Origin: Parabacteroides sp. PF5-9
GTDB lineage: Bacteria; Bacteroidota; Bacteroidia; Bacteroidales; Tannerellaceae
NCBI RefSeq assembly: GCF_029893105.1
Contig: NZ_JARXWG010000010.1
Coordinates: 48,625 to 112,624 of the forward strand
Direction of reading: 5' to 3'
DNA: 64,000 nt
Shown: piece after piece, positions 26,302 to 35,222 of the stretch
Numbering within the stretch: the stretch's first letter is position 1
Layout of the letters: each line of letters opens with the position of its first letter
Program-made: the position numbers and the translations under genes
Notes under the pieces: model-generated
What the model saw: the letters and a program-made list of their open reading frames with translations, nothing else
Databases searched by the model: none
What the model was told of the DNA's origin: nothing

Positions 26302-28254
26302 TTATTCGTTCCACTTATTCGGGATAAGTCCGTATCCCCTCGGTCGTTTGGGCAGGTCTGTCACAGGTTGAATCTCTCCCATATGAATACCATACAATCG
26401 TTTCGCTGATTCGATCATCGCTTCTACCTGATCGACATAAGGCAGATCCACGACATCCACAATACCGCAATTATAATTTTCACCATCCAATGTACGGCCT
26501 GTGGTCGACTGATCACACCATTGGAAATAAGCAGCACCAATTAAGGCCGGATGCGCATACCCATTTTCGACATAATACCGGTAAGCCACTCCCCTCTCCT
26601 TCTGATTATCCACTTGCCATAATGATTGCGCCATACCGCGGTCTGTTGTTCCGAAATGGAACTCACCGATGATCATTGGCAGGTCTGTCCGATTAGAGAT
26701 ATAGTCCATATACTCTTTACTTGGAGTAAGCGAATAACTATTAAAACTATATACATCATATACATCCTTACAGATATCCAGAATCTGATCAGCCGGAATA
26801 GTGGAATTACCCAATCGCAATCCAATATGCAAATGGTGCGGGTCATATTTTTCCAACGCTTTATCTACCGTCTCCAGATAGATACGAAGCGTATTATAGG
26901 CAAATTCTTTCCGTTTTTCCGGCGTATCGCCTGTTGCCAGGTGTTTATTTATTGCTCCTTTAAAATAGTCATCACCATGCTCCATAATCAGGTCGGCCAA
27001 TCTAACCTCCTCGCCGAGCCATGCCGGCTCGTTCCCTGTAAACCAACCGATCAACCAAGGATTCTCTTTGTACGGAGTAACCTGTTTTTGAATTACTTCA
27101 TCTATTTTCTGCGCAAAATCCGGTGCATAGACATTCGGCAGACCAAGGATACCTCCACCCGGATTGATTCCTCCTAACTGAAGCATAAATGGTTTTTCAT
27201 TCTTATTGATAATATACCGATCCGACCAGTTCGCTATCGTATTAATCCCCCAAGCTTCCATACGCTTAATAGCCATATTGGCCCAACCCTCGATCCAGTT
27301 CTCCTGACCGTATCTTCTGGCCAGGTTCCAGTTGCCAAAAGAGGTATTATTCGATAAATGCCCCAACACTTTCGGAGGAATCTCTTTATAAACACCAGAC
27401 CGTTGATCCAGCATTTTCACATCGGTACCACCTCCGGGACGAATACAGTCTACCGCAACGGATAAAAACAGATACCCTTCCGGATCGACAAACCACCAAC
27501 GGCCGTCGATTTTCTTTACCCTGAAATAGCCCGTTCCGTTATCAATTCGCGCCTGTTTGTAACCGCCGAATCTGGAATAATTGAAATCACCGGGTTGGAT
27601 TGTTTCCGCCTCTTTTTTCCAGGCTTGTTGCAATTCTTCCAAAGAAGAGACTTTACCGTCATAATTCCCAAGGTTCCATTGACCAAACTCATCAATCAGA
27701 GGTTCGGTTCCCAAATAGGCATCATTCGGTCCCGTTTCACTGAAACGAATCGAACGTATTTCAAGTGTTGGATCACCGATCGGAGCATGCATACGGATAC
27801 CCACCCAGTCTACACCGGTTAATGGACCTCGTGCCGCATCCCCCAGATTATACCATCCCATATTAAACGGAATATTATTATACGAGGCAAGATCGTGTGA
27901 TGGCCGGGGTTTTTCCCGATACAACCGCAAAGGAATACAAAGACGCGACCATGTACCGACCGCATAAGGCATTACCCGAAGTTCGTTATACCCCCAATCG
28001 GTATTGAAACCGATCTGGAACCGTTGTGGTGACGATGCACGCATTTCCAGCTCAAGATACTGGTACTTATCCCACGAATCGGAAGATTCCAATCCAAGGT
28101 CTTTCAAACTAAACTTTTGCCCTGCCACCTCATATTGGCTCTCAAAAGTAATTTTTAAAGGATTTTGTGGCGTCGGAGGCGCTGTTTGCTTTTTGCAACC
28201 GACAACACTACATAATAGCAGAAGGGCTATTAACAGAGTCTTAGTCATACGCAT
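26302..28254 (-). CDS. Agarase-like glycoside hydrolase (clan GH-A) lipoprotein
   Basis: A 650-residue lipoprotein with lipobox SVVGC (Cys20). Residues 30-170 look like a beta-sandwich accessory module; residues 230-620 form a TIM-barrel glycosidase. The likely acid/base is Glu409 in GWFTGNEPAW and the nucleophile Glu531 in IIGEFHFG, both at the ends of predicted barrel strands as in clan GH-A. The overall pattern (RWWFVDPEGYLFLS, IIGEFHFGTTDRG) resembles GH50-type beta-agarases and related galactan hydrolases; the family number is inference. Upstream partner of the beta-helix gene, 11 bp apart. No SusC/SusD pair adjoins. Confidence 0.78.
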   Translation of the reverse strand: MRMTKTLLIALLLLCSVVGCKKQTAPPTPQNPLKITFESQYEVAGQKFSLKDLGLESSDSWDKYQYLELEMRASSPQRFQIGFNTDWGYNELRVMPYAVGTWSRLCIPLRLYREKPRPSHDLASYNNIPFNMGWYNLGDAARGPLTGVDWVGIRMHAPIGDPTLEIRSIRFSETGPNDAYLGTEPLIDEFGQWNLGNYDGKVSSLEELQQAWKKEAETIQPGDFNYSRFGGYKQARIDNGTGYFRVKKIDGRWWFVDPEGYLFLSVAVDCIRPGGGTDVKMLDQRSGVYKEIPPKVLGHLSNNTSFGNWNLARRYGQENWIEGWANMAIKRMEAWGINTIANWSDRYIINKNEKPFMLQLGGINPGGGILGLPNVYAPDFAQKIDEVIQKQVTPYKENPWLIGWFTGNEPAWLGEEVRLADLIMEHGDDYFKGAINKHLATGDTPEKRKEFAYNTLRIYLETVDKALEKYDPHHLHIGLRLGNSTIPADQILDICKDVYDVYSFNSYSLTPSKEYMDYISNRTDLPMIIGEFHFGTTDRGMAQSLWQVDNQKERGVAYRYYVENGYAHPALIGAAYFQWCDQSTTGRTLDGENYNCGIVDVVDLPYVDQVEAMIESAKRLYGIHMGEIQPVTDLPKRPRGYGLIPNKWNE

Positions 28255-28412
28255 TTGTTTTTATCAAGTTAGTATCAATAAACATCAAGTCGTTTATTAT
28301 CAGTAGAGTTTTCCGAACATTCGGGTTAGCGATAATCATCGGTTTACCTATTTACCGTCGGCAATTTAGTAAATAATTATCAATAAATACATCGATGTGC
28401 ATATGACAAATA

Positions 28413-28420
28413 CAAAGTTA
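28413..28420 (-). promoter_or_regulatory. Putative -7 box of the agarase-like operon
   Basis: TAACTTTG on the minus strand fits TAnnTTTG about 160 bp before the start codon, implying a long 5' leader. Confidence 0.4.
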
Positions 28421-28502
28421 ATCCGGATCTCTTGTCCGAACATAAGAATAGAAAACAAAAACCACAACGTCCCTGTCGGTTTATTTAAAATATTTTGAAC
28501 AC

Positions 28503-28598
28503 TTTTCTGTTAGAGGTACCTCTAAATTGTTTTACACCTACCTCTAAACGGATTTAGAGGTACCTCTAAATTGTTTTAGACGTACCTCTAACAGAAAA
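28503..28598. repeat. 22-bp-period intergenic array, family B copy 2
   Basis: Four consecutive 22-bp units begin at 28510, 28532, 28554 and 28576. Units 1 and 3 are identical (TTAGAGGTACCTCTAAATTG plus two T) and contain a perfect 16-bp palindrome. The array ends with TTTTCTGTTAGA at the left and TCTAACAGAAAA at the right, as in copy 1 near 1.9 kb. It lies in the 600-bp gap between rubredoxin and the agarase-like gene. Confidence 0.85.
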
Positions 28599-28748
28599 CA
28601 GAGGTAGGTATAACAAATAAAGGGACAGAATCTTACAGAAAAACAGTCTGAATCATGTTTTATCTCTATAGGATAGCGTAGAAAAAGTTCGCCGATTCTT
28701 CGAAAACCAAACGATGGAACAGGGCTACTGGATGACTATCAACACACA

Positions 28749-28788
28749 TACCCCGGATAAGCAATTTTTACATGACTTACCCGGGGTA
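28749..28788. other. Stem-loop between rubredoxin and the agarase-like gene
   Basis: TACCCCGGATAAG (28749-28761) pairs with CTTACCCGGGGTA (28776-28788), 12 of 13 positions. It may act as a terminator for the leftward rubredoxin transcript, but no T-run follows on that strand. The CCCGGG core recalls the palindrome at 43.1 kb. Confidence 0.45.
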
Positions 28789-28855
28789 ATTATTTTCCTT
28801 CTATGTACCTCACAAACCGAATCCGGCTTGGAGCAGGAATAGTATCTTTATAATG

Positions 28856-29017
28856 TTAATCTACCGGAGAGAAATCTTCTTTACCTACTCCGCAAAGCGG
28901 ACAAACCCAATCGTCCGGAATATCTTCAAATGCTGTCCCTGGCATTATACCACTGTCCGGATCTCCTTCTGCCGGATTGTAGATGTATCCACATACATCG
29001 CATACATACTGTTTCAT
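28856..29017 (-). CDS. Rubredoxin
   Basis: A 53-residue protein. Two CxxC iron ligands are visible: [14 protein letters not shown] near the N-terminus and [11 protein letters not shown] near the C-terminus, with the conserved DDWVCP and an aromatic core. Rubredoxin carries one electron on a single Fe(Cys)4 site, typically for oxygen and peroxide defence in anaerobes through rubrerythrin or similar partners; none is adjacent. A standard, complete rubredoxin. Confidence 0.95.
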   Translation of the reverse strand: MKQYVCDVCGYIYNPAEGDPDSGIMPGTAFEDIPDDWVCPLCGVGKEDFSPVD

Positions 29018-29085
29018 TTGTTCGAAAATTTAATGGTTCATACTTATTTATAAAACAATCGTTTCTTTGTTTTTGTTTCAGACGT

Positions 29086-29718
29086 TTAAAGAATACTTTG
29101 CATACCGATAAATTCATAATCCAAAATTGTTGAATCGGATTCAACACGGATGGGAACTGATTGAATGTCTTGCAGTCCTTTACCGTAATAGGATGAGTAT
29201 AATATCGCTCTTAATTCGTTGATCGATTCGAGATCACCGGAGGCACACATCGCTCTTAGATAGAGTACATTCTCATCGTCGCCCGTCAGTAAGAAAAACT
29301 CTGTCAACGATTCATCAAAGACAAAAGGAACTTCTAAATAATAGGCTTCATTGCCGTTAAGATGAAATGGATGGAATTTATCAAAAGGTCTTCCCTCTTC
29401 GGTAAGCGTGTCGAACAGTGATTCTTTCTGATCCTTAAACGCATACCCGTTCAACTCGGAGACGTCCAGGTAGGTTGAATCATTCTTCCAAAGTCCGATC
29501 CAGTTATCTTCGTCATTGCTGGTGGCCACATGATAAATCGGTTGATAACTGTCAGGATAGATCAGAAATAATTGTGAACCTTTTAACAGTCTGTGATTTT
29601 CGGTTATTTCTGTTTGAACATTTTCCGGCAAATTCGTCTGCGGTGTATATTTGCAGGAGGAGCAGAAAAGAACAAAACAAATAATCGACAGAATAGGGAT
29701 ACTGTTTTTTAAGTTCAT
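29086..29718 (-). CDS. Hypothetical lipoprotein
   Basis: A 210-residue protein with a lipoprotein signal (IPILSIICFVLFCSSC). The mature part is acidic and has no motif I recognise; YHVATSNDEDNWIGLWKND and FDESLTEFFLLTGDDENVL suggest a mixed alpha/beta fold. It is not obviously cotranscribed with its neighbours: rubredoxin lies 68 bp downstream and the kinase gene 84 bp upstream. Probably anchored on the periplasmic or surface face of the outer membrane. Function unknown. Confidence 0.65.
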   Translation of the reverse strand: MNLKNSIPILSIICFVLFCSSCKYTPQTNLPENVQTEITENHRLLKGSQLFLIYPDSYQPIYHVATSNDEDNWIGLWKNDSTYLDVSELNGYAFKDQKESLFDTLTEEGRPFDKFHPFHLNGNEAYYLEVPFVFDESLTEFFLLTGDDENVLYLRAMCASGDLESINELRAILYSSYYGKGLQDIQSVPIRVESDSTILDYEFIGMQSIL

Positions 29719-29802
29719 TTTTTAATGTTTTTCTCAGTATGAAATTTTGCTGCAATATACATACAAAAGCGAAAACATACGGTCATCACGTTCTGAAAAA
29801 AA

Positions 29803-30183
29803 TCAGGAAAAGTACGGAATAAGCTTCGGTATAAAAATAATGAGTCCGACAACTGCAGCTATTATAGCTGTGAATAAGACTGCTGCTGCTGCTAAGTCTT
29901 TGATCTGTTTCATTTGATGGTGGTATTCGGGACAGATATAATCGCAAATAAGTTCTATGGCTGAGTTCATGGCCTCAGCGCTCAATACCATACCTATCAC
30001 AACAGCAACAGCCACCCATTCGATGTTCGAGATATCGAGTAATAGGCCGGCAATAATGGCACAGATAGCCGCAAAACAATGAATCCAACTATTATGCTCC
30101 TGCTTGAATAGTAAACCGATACCATTGAAGGCATAACGAAAACTTTTTAATCGCTTGCGAAAAGAGAAGCTGTTGTTTTTCAT
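29803..30183 (-). CDS. dgkA: Diacylglycerol / undecaprenol kinase, DgkA family
   Basis: Small integral-membrane lipid kinase of 126 residues with three membrane helices. The family signature EAMNSAIE and the KDLAAAAVL motif hold the catalytic glutamate and metal ligands. In Gram-negative bacteria the enzyme recycles diacylglycerol; in many others the same family phosphorylates undecaprenol, and which applies here cannot be seen. The basic N-terminus (FSFRKRLKSFRYAFNG) is typical. A TATCTTTG promoter box precedes it. Confidence 0.92.
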   Translation of the reverse strand: MKNNSFSFRKRLKSFRYAFNGIGLLFKQEHNSWIHCFAAICAIIAGLLLDISNIEWVAVAVVIGMVLSAEAMNSAIELICDYICPEYHHQMKQIKDLAAAAVLFTAIIAAVVGLIIFIPKLIPYFS

Positions 30184-30208
30184 ATATTATTTATTCGCTG
30201 AACTGTAA

Positions 30209-30216
30209 CAAAGATA
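30209..30216 (-). promoter_or_regulatory. Putative -7 box of dgkA
   Basis: TATCTTTG on the minus strand, 25 bp before the start codon, matches TAnnTTTG. Confidence 0.5.
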
Positions 30217-30272
30217 CAACTATATTCAACATAGAAATTGTTTCATTACGAAGAAAACAGATCAACAAAATC

Positions 30273-31154
30273 TTATTTTTTGAGTACGATCCTGCTATCT
30301 AACGGATAACGAAGTCCTGAAGAGGTGTTATAATAAGCTTCCATTGCTCCTATGCGGAGTTTGGCTCTGATCTTAACCGGGATCTGATTGTCATCATTAC
30401 CCAACCAGATTTCAGCTGATTCTTTACTGGTCGTGAATGCTTCATCATAGATATCCACATAAAACAGACGGGTACTGTATTTGACATTTCCACGTTCCAC
30501 AATTTGCTGGCCTTCGTAGCGATAACTTACATTAATCAAACTGCGCCCCATAGCCACCTGGAGTGGGAATTCTTGCCCTTGTTGCAGGTTCTCGACATCG
30601 AGGCCGCGTAAATGCACGGTAGTACCCAAAATATCATACAGACACTCCTGGGCATACATCATGGTATCGATTTTCACGGATGAAGCTGAACGGCGAAAAA
30701 CGTGTGCCGAAGCATTTTTTTCTTTATAGGAAAAAGTAATATTCTCAATTTGATAATAGCCCCCTTCATTTGTTCGTTTCGAACTATAAAGCAGAAGCGG
30801 TTTCCCTAACGAGTAATAGTTGTCGATTGTATCACGCACTTTATAAAATGTTTCAGCAATTCCGGCAGTATTTATCCGGATACGATAATGCCATGCCGGT
30901 GAATTTTCATAAGTTGCCTGATTGATATTCAACTCTGCTTCACCAGCTTTAGGGGTTAACAACCCCCATTTATAATAGATATCATATTTGATGTATTCAC
31001 CACTTTTAAACAAAGTAGTATGGGGGAGACATTGTGCATTTAGGCTTTGTATAAGTCCAGAAAAAACAAAGACAACTATGCATATCAATTGATTAAAACG
31101 GTAATCCCATCGCGCTGCCTGAGCTTCTTGATGATTGTTGTGATCTTCCTTCAT
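30273..31154 (-). CDS. DUF3108 family exported protein
   Basis: A 293-residue protein with a signal-like segment (LICIVVFVFSGLIQSLNAQ) preceded by about 22 polar residues. The mature part has the DUF3108 pattern: FKSGEYIKYDIYYKWGLL, AWHYRIRINTAGIAETFYKVRD and LFYVDIYDEAFTTSKESAEIW, ending in GLRYPLDSRIVLKK. DUF3108 proteins are periplasmic beta-rich proteins of unsettled role. The ATG at 31154 lies 62 bp inside the end of the upstream gene; an in-frame TTG right at the hydrophobic segment is an alternative. Further upstream the frame is a shadow of the neighbour. Confidence 0.75.
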   Translation of the reverse strand: MKEDHNNHQEAQAARWDYRFNQLICIVVFVFSGLIQSLNAQCLPHTTLFKSGEYIKYDIYYKWGLLTPKAGEAELNINQATYENSPAWHYRIRINTAGIAETFYKVRDTIDNYYSLGKPLLLYSSKRTNEGGYYQIENITFSYKEKNASAHVFRRSASSVKIDTMMYAQECLYDILGTTVHLRGLDVENLQQGQEFPLQVAMGRSLINVSYRYEGQQIVERGNVKYSTRLFYVDIYDEAFTTSKESAEIWLGNDDNQIPVKIRAKLRIGAMEAYYNTSSGLRYPLDSRIVLKK

Positions 31155-33003
31155 CCCGATAATCTCTTTTCGGTTTTGTTGCTTCTTTTGGTTTATTTTT
31201 AGTGATATCAAGAGGTTTTTGTCTCTCGATAGGGGTGTCCAATACATTCCATGTCTCTTCCACCTGCCAGTTAAGAGGTATTTCAAAGAATTTAGGGTAA
31301 TAATAAACCGTTTCCGGTTGTAATTTTTCCGCATAATTCCCAGTATCCCATTTCCCGTTCTTATTCGTATCCAGAATGATACGGGCATAATATTTATTCG
31401 GCTTCAGATCCAAAAAGAGGACTCCTCCGTCTTTTATCGGAGCTTTTCTGACTACGACATCATTGTTATCCAACAATTCAACCAAAGCGGTACTGTCTAC
31501 TCCTATAATGTTGATATATAAATGTCCATACTCTTCCTCACTCTTTATTTTAAATGAACCGGAATATTTATTATTCCATTTTCCATACACACTGAAAATC
31601 GTTGCCGAATCGATCTCCAATTTGTATTCTTCATCATATTTCCAAGGGCGTAAGATGTAATATCTGAGCGCGTTAACCGAATCGTGATGTAACTCGAAAT
31701 CAACTGTGTTCCATAACGTATCGACTTTCTGCTCCAGAAAGAGTTGTGTTTTCTCCAGTTCGAGTACCGGTTCATCGAAAGCGATAAATACCGTATCGTA
31801 GTTATTAACAGATCCGGAGGGTCTAATGTTCATACCCAATAAGCTGATTTCTTCGGGTTCATCTTTTTTTCCTCTTCTGCGTTCTGCATTACTGCGACGC
31901 ATGACAAGCTGTAAAGTATCGGTTTGTGGTTGAAGAATATTTAAAGAATCACTTCGGGGATATGTTAATTCAACCTGTAGCGTATCCTGCGTCCAGACAG
32001 TTGAATCGGTGATCCAGAAATTGAGTGTAGCCATCTCATCTGCTGTCTGTACATAAAACCAACTACTGTCTGCCGGTTCGAAATTGAGAGGAACTGGAGT
32101 CGGTATTGTATCAAGTGGTGCATTAAAACGCAATATAAACATATTCTCCTGACTACGTTCCGGACGTAAGATATATTGCCGTGCAAACTTCTCTTTAAAC
32201 AGGAAGAGCCGGATATCATCCGGCATAAAGCGTGTATACGCAACTGTTTGGATGGTATCTATCGTTAATGTATCCACCCAAGTCGTATCCTGACGTGTGG
32301 TAAACTCAAAAGTCGGCACAATCAGCGAATCACAGAAAGCAATATCTTCACCGGGTTGATCGAACAGATAATCGCGGTTTACATCATTAAGACCATAGAT
32401 GCGGTATGTGCCGGGAGCAATATTCCGGATAGTGAATTGTCCACGGTCATTGGTGCGCGAAGTCCGGAGAAATGGTTCATTCGTAAATGCCGAATCTTCC
32501 AGATTTCGATGTAAACCGATTGTTATCCCCGGCATCGGTTCCAGGTTTTCCGCATTCAACAAAATACCCGAAACCTCCAAGGAGTCGATTACTTCTCCGG
32601 TAGAAAAAGCGAAAGTAAAATTCTCCAGGATGTTCTTTTCATTATTATCGGCAATAGAGTTCGTAAAATCCAAGGTATAGGTAGTCTTCTCCTGTAAGGT
32701 GTCTTTTAATTCAACAAGTATCTTTCGCCCGGAGGCACGAATAATCGGTAAACTTTTCTGAGGAGGGGTGACAATCACATTCTCGGAAGGTCTATCGAGT
32801 TGAATCAACTCGTCAAACATTATTTCAATCCGCGAATGAGTATAATTTGTCTGGTTAGGAGCCGGGGTACTGGACACAAATTTAGGAGGGGTCTCATCGT
32901 ATGGTCCACCGTTGGGAGTACCTACGCTGGCACAGGAATATACGGCTAAAATCAACACGCCCATCAAACCTAATACACTATATCTGACCTTTTTATTTAC
33001 CAT
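31093..33003 (-). CDS. Ig-like (SbsA/Big_5) domain lipoprotein
   Basis: A 636-residue lipoprotein: lipobox AVYSC at residue 24, then TPNGGPYDETPPKFVSSTPAPNQ, which opens a bacterial Ig-like Big_5 domain with IEIMFDELIQLD and YTLDFTNSIADNNE. A carboxypeptidase-like strand region (GQFTIRNIAPGTYRIYGLND) follows, and the C-terminus is rich in Lys/Arg/Ser/Gly. This architecture is common in Bacteroidetes near the DUF3108 gene that follows here; the role is unknown, possibly an envelope scaffold. Its 3' end overlaps the DUF3108 gene by 62 bp. Confidence 0.82.
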   Translation of the reverse strand: MVNKKVRYSVLGLMGVLILAVYSCASVGTPNGGPYDETPPKFVSSTPAPNQTNYTHSRIEIMFDELIQLDRPSENVIVTPPQKSLPIIRASGRKILVELKDTLQEKTTYTLDFTNSIADNNEKNILENFTFAFSTGEVIDSLEVSGILLNAENLEPMPGITIGLHRNLEDSAFTNEPFLRTSRTNDRGQFTIRNIAPGTYRIYGLNDVNRDYLFDQPGEDIAFCDSLIVPTFEFTTRQDTTWVDTLTIDTIQTVAYTRFMPDDIRLFLFKEKFARQYILRPERSQENMFILRFNAPLDTIPTPVPLNFEPADSSWFYVQTADEMATLNFWITDSTVWTQDTLQVELTYPRSDSLNILQPQTDTLQLVMRRSNAERRRGKKDEPEEISLLGMNIRPSGSVNNYDTVFIAFDEPVLELEKTQLFLEQKVDTLWNTVDFELHHDSVNALRYYILRPWKYDEEYKLEIDSATIFSVYGKWNNKYSGSFKIKSEEEYGHLYINIIGVDSTALVELLDNNDVVVRKAPIKDGGVLFLDLKPNKYYARIILDTNKNGKWDTGNYAEKLQPETVYYYPKFFEIPLNWQVEETWNVLDTPIERQKPLDITKNKPKEATKPKRDYRDEGRSQQSSRSSGSAMGLPF

Positions 33004-33030
33004 TTAATTGTCTATTACTAAACGAATGGA

Positions 33031-33038
33031 CAAAAATA
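33031..33038 (-). promoter_or_regulatory. Putative -7 box of the Ig-like gene
   Basis: TATTTTTG on the minus strand, 27 bp before the start codon, matches TAnnTTTG. Confidence 0.45.
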
Positions 33039-33100
33039 GGGAAAAATCCTGTGATTCATCGTGAGATAAGCCTATTAATCGATCTTCGCATCCTAATTGT

Positions 33101-34381
33101 TCAGGAAGAAACGGGTATACACCGTTTTAAAAATCTGAAACCGATACGGCAATAGAGACATTTCTTTTTCTCACAATATTCGCGTTTCAATTGAATAAGC
33201 GCCTGCGTATCTCCTGCATTATGCACAGAAATACCGGCCTGTGTAAAGGTGGTTATAATACTGTTTCTCTCGGGCGGAATACTCTCCAACAGGCGGATAG
33301 CCCGGTCGCAGTACTCCGGACGGTTTTTCTTTCTTCCCCAACTGAAAAACATTGGGATAACGGTATTTATCAATAAAATATTCAGCATATTTTCACTGAT
33401 CTTCTTTTCATTTTCCGGCGAGAAGTTTTTGAAATGATAATGTCTTTTCCAATAATCCGACGGATGTACACGAAAATAATCTTTGATCTCCCGGGGAGTA
33501 GAGGCTTCAAGAAGAGCTGAGAACAGGGTGTCGTGCTGCATCAGAATGGTTGCTAATTGTGCGATTTTGACGTGTGGGAAGTTGCCGGGACGAATCCGTA
33601 AGTTTTTGAATAGCGACTGTTCCAAAGGAGTTAAATTGAATTTTTTCCGAAGAAAACGATATTCACGTTGAAGCAAACGGTAATAATAACAATTTTCTTC
33701 ATCCTCCAACAATCCGGCCTGACCGAACAATAAGGCTTCCACTTGCGAATGACTGTTTCGCTGCTTTAAAATACATCGTAAAGGTAAACTTCTGGCCAGC
33801 CATTCGAACGCATCACTATTTACTCCAAACCCGAAGTTTCGGGTTAATATGATGTAAAAGACTTCATTCCAATCATCACTATACTGCTCCAACAAATGAA
33901 AGATATCCTGCATTTTCCGTTCCAGACGTTCACTACGGAGTGCATCCAGCCAGCCAGATAAATAAAAAGAATCAATCTCTTTTATGACACTTAGACAAGG
34001 GATAGGTTTGTCTTGATGTAAAAGCCATTCGATATTGCGCCGGATAGTTTCGGAAACCGGTAATACGGCCTGTGGGATTTGTTCTCCGTTTGTGCGATAC
34101 ACCTCTGAATCGTCGTGTCCGGTTACATGAAGTATCACCGAATCATATGCTTTATTGATATCATGGTGGTGACGGTACCAATCCGATGCATTTTCATGTA
34201 TTTCAATACATCCTGCCCAGATGGTATCGTTTATCTTGATCTTTGCATTAAAGAAATCGGGGCCGGCGTCTGTGTTGGGTAAACCTGGGTCGATCACTGT
34301 GAAAGGAATACCGAGCGTGGTCGTTAATTCCTGGGAAGGATAAAGTTTGTATTTCCAAACATAATGTAATAAACGTTCCAT
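33101..34381 (-). CDS. DUF2851 family protein
   Basis: A 426-residue cytosolic protein. The ATG at 34381 (MERLLHYVWKYKLYPS) matches the usual family start; the longer in-frame start adds ten residues. Visible conserved parts are PNTDAGPDFFNAKIKIND, WAGCIEIHENASDWYRHHH, VILHVTGHDD, and near the end REYCEKKKCLYCRIGF, a possible metal-binding CxxC. DUF2851 is widespread in Bacteroidetes and related to restriction-endonuclease-like folds by some predictions; the function is not established. Divergent from dapB with promoter boxes in the 111-bp gap. Confidence 0.82.
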   Translation of the reverse strand: MERLLHYVWKYKLYPSQELTTTLGIPFTVIDPGLPNTDAGPDFFNAKIKINDTIWAGCIEIHENASDWYRHHHDINKAYDSVILHVTGHDDSEVYRTNGEQIPQAVLPVSETIRRNIEWLLHQDKPIPCLSVIKEIDSFYLSGWLDALRSERLERKMQDIFHLLEQYSDDWNEVFYIILTRNFGFGVNSDAFEWLARSLPLRCILKQRNSHSQVEALLFGQAGLLEDEENCYYYRLLQREYRFLRKKFNLTPLEQSLFKNLRIRPGNFPHVKIAQLATILMQHDTLFSALLEASTPREIKDYFRVHPSDYWKRHYHFKNFSPENEKKISENMLNILLINTVIPMFFSWGRKKNRPEYCDRAIRLLESIPPERNSIITTFTQAGISVHNAGDTQALIQLKREYCEKKKCLYCRIGFRFLKRCIPVSS

Positions 34382-34410
34382 AATTCTTTCAGAGTTAAGA
34401 TTCTTATACA

Positions 34411-34418
34411 CAAATCTA
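34411..34418 (-). promoter_or_regulatory. Putative -7 box of the DUF2851 gene
   Basis: TAGATTTG on the minus strand, 29 bp before the start, matches TAnnTTTG and is divergent from the dapB box. Confidence 0.45.
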
Positions 34419-34430
34419 ATTCATTTTCTG

Positions 34431-34438
34431 TATATTTG
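34431..34438 (+). promoter_or_regulatory. Putative -7 box of dapB
   Basis: TATATTTG matches TAnnTTTG, 54 bp before the dapB ATG. Confidence 0.5.
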
Positions 34439-34492
34439 CGGCATTCTTAGTTGATTATCTGGGATAAAACGATTCGAAATCAATAATTATAT

Positions 34493-35209
34493 ATGAAGAT
34501 TGCATTAATAGGTTATGGTAAGATGGGCAAAACAATTGAACAGATTGCCGTGGATAGAGGACATGAAATAGTCTCAATCATAGATATTAATAATACAGAC
34601 GACTTTCGTTCGGAAGCGTTTAAAAGTGCGGATGTAGCCATTGAATTCACTGTTCCTTCCACCGCTTTTGGGAACTATATGAGTTGTTTTGAGGCTGGTA
34701 TTCCGGTTGTTTCGGGAACCACCGGATGGCTTGAACATCTGGAGGAAGTGAAACATATGTGTCGGCATGAGGGAAAAACATTCTTTTATGCTTCCAATTT
34801 TAGTATTGGCGCCAATATATTTTTTACTTTAAATAAGATGCTGGCTAAAATCATGAATAAATTCCCTTCTTATGATGTCAGTATAACCGAGACACATCAT
34901 ATACATAAGCTGGATGCCCCAAGTGGAACTGCAATCACTTTGGCAGAAGGTGTTATAGAAGAATTAGATCGGAAAAAGAACTGGGCGTTGGAGCATGCCG
35001 AAAGTAAAGACGATTTGCTGATCCATGCTGTTCGTGAAGGAGAAATTCCGGGCATTCATGAAGTCGTATATGAATCGACTGTTGATGAAATCAGCATCAA
35101 ACATAACGCAAAAAGTCGTACCGGCCTTGCATTAGGAGCGATTGTTGCTGCCGAATTCACAGCTGGAAAAAAGGGCTTTCTAACTATGGAAGATCTGTTT
35201 AAGTTTTAA
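34493..35209 (+). CDS. dapB: 4-hydroxy-tetrahydrodipicolinate reductase
   Basis: NAD(P)H-dependent reductase of the diaminopimelate/lysine pathway. The N-terminal Rossmann motif is IALIGYGKMGKTIEQ; VVSGTTGW and ASNFSIGANIFF line the active site; the catalytic E-T-H-H-I-H-K-L-D-A-P-S-G-T-A segment holds the substrate His/Lys pair. At 238 residues it is typical of the family. It heads a run with two signal peptidase genes and wbqC, gaps of 13 bp or less, so a single transcript is likely. Confidence 0.96.
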   Translation: MKIALIGYGKMGKTIEQIAVDRGHEIVSIIDINNTDDFRSEAFKSADVAIEFTVPSTAFGNYMSCFEAGIPVVSGTTGWLEHLEEVKHMCRHEGKTFFYASNFSIGANIFFTLNKMLAKIMNKFPSYDVSITETHHIHKLDAPSGTAITLAEGVIEELDRKKNWALEHAESKDDLLIHAVREGEIPGIHEVVYESTVDEISIKHNAKSRTGLALGAIVAAEFTAGKKGFLTMEDLFKF

Positions 35210-35222
35210 TACAACGTAATTT

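Noticed and set aside
26290..26314. Earlier start of the beta-helix protein
   Set aside because: It would overlap the preceding gene and add residues before a complete signal peptide.
31155..31388. Longer N-terminus for the DUF3108 protein
   Set aside because: The extra 78 residues are a shadow of the Ig-like gene in another frame and precede a normal signal region.
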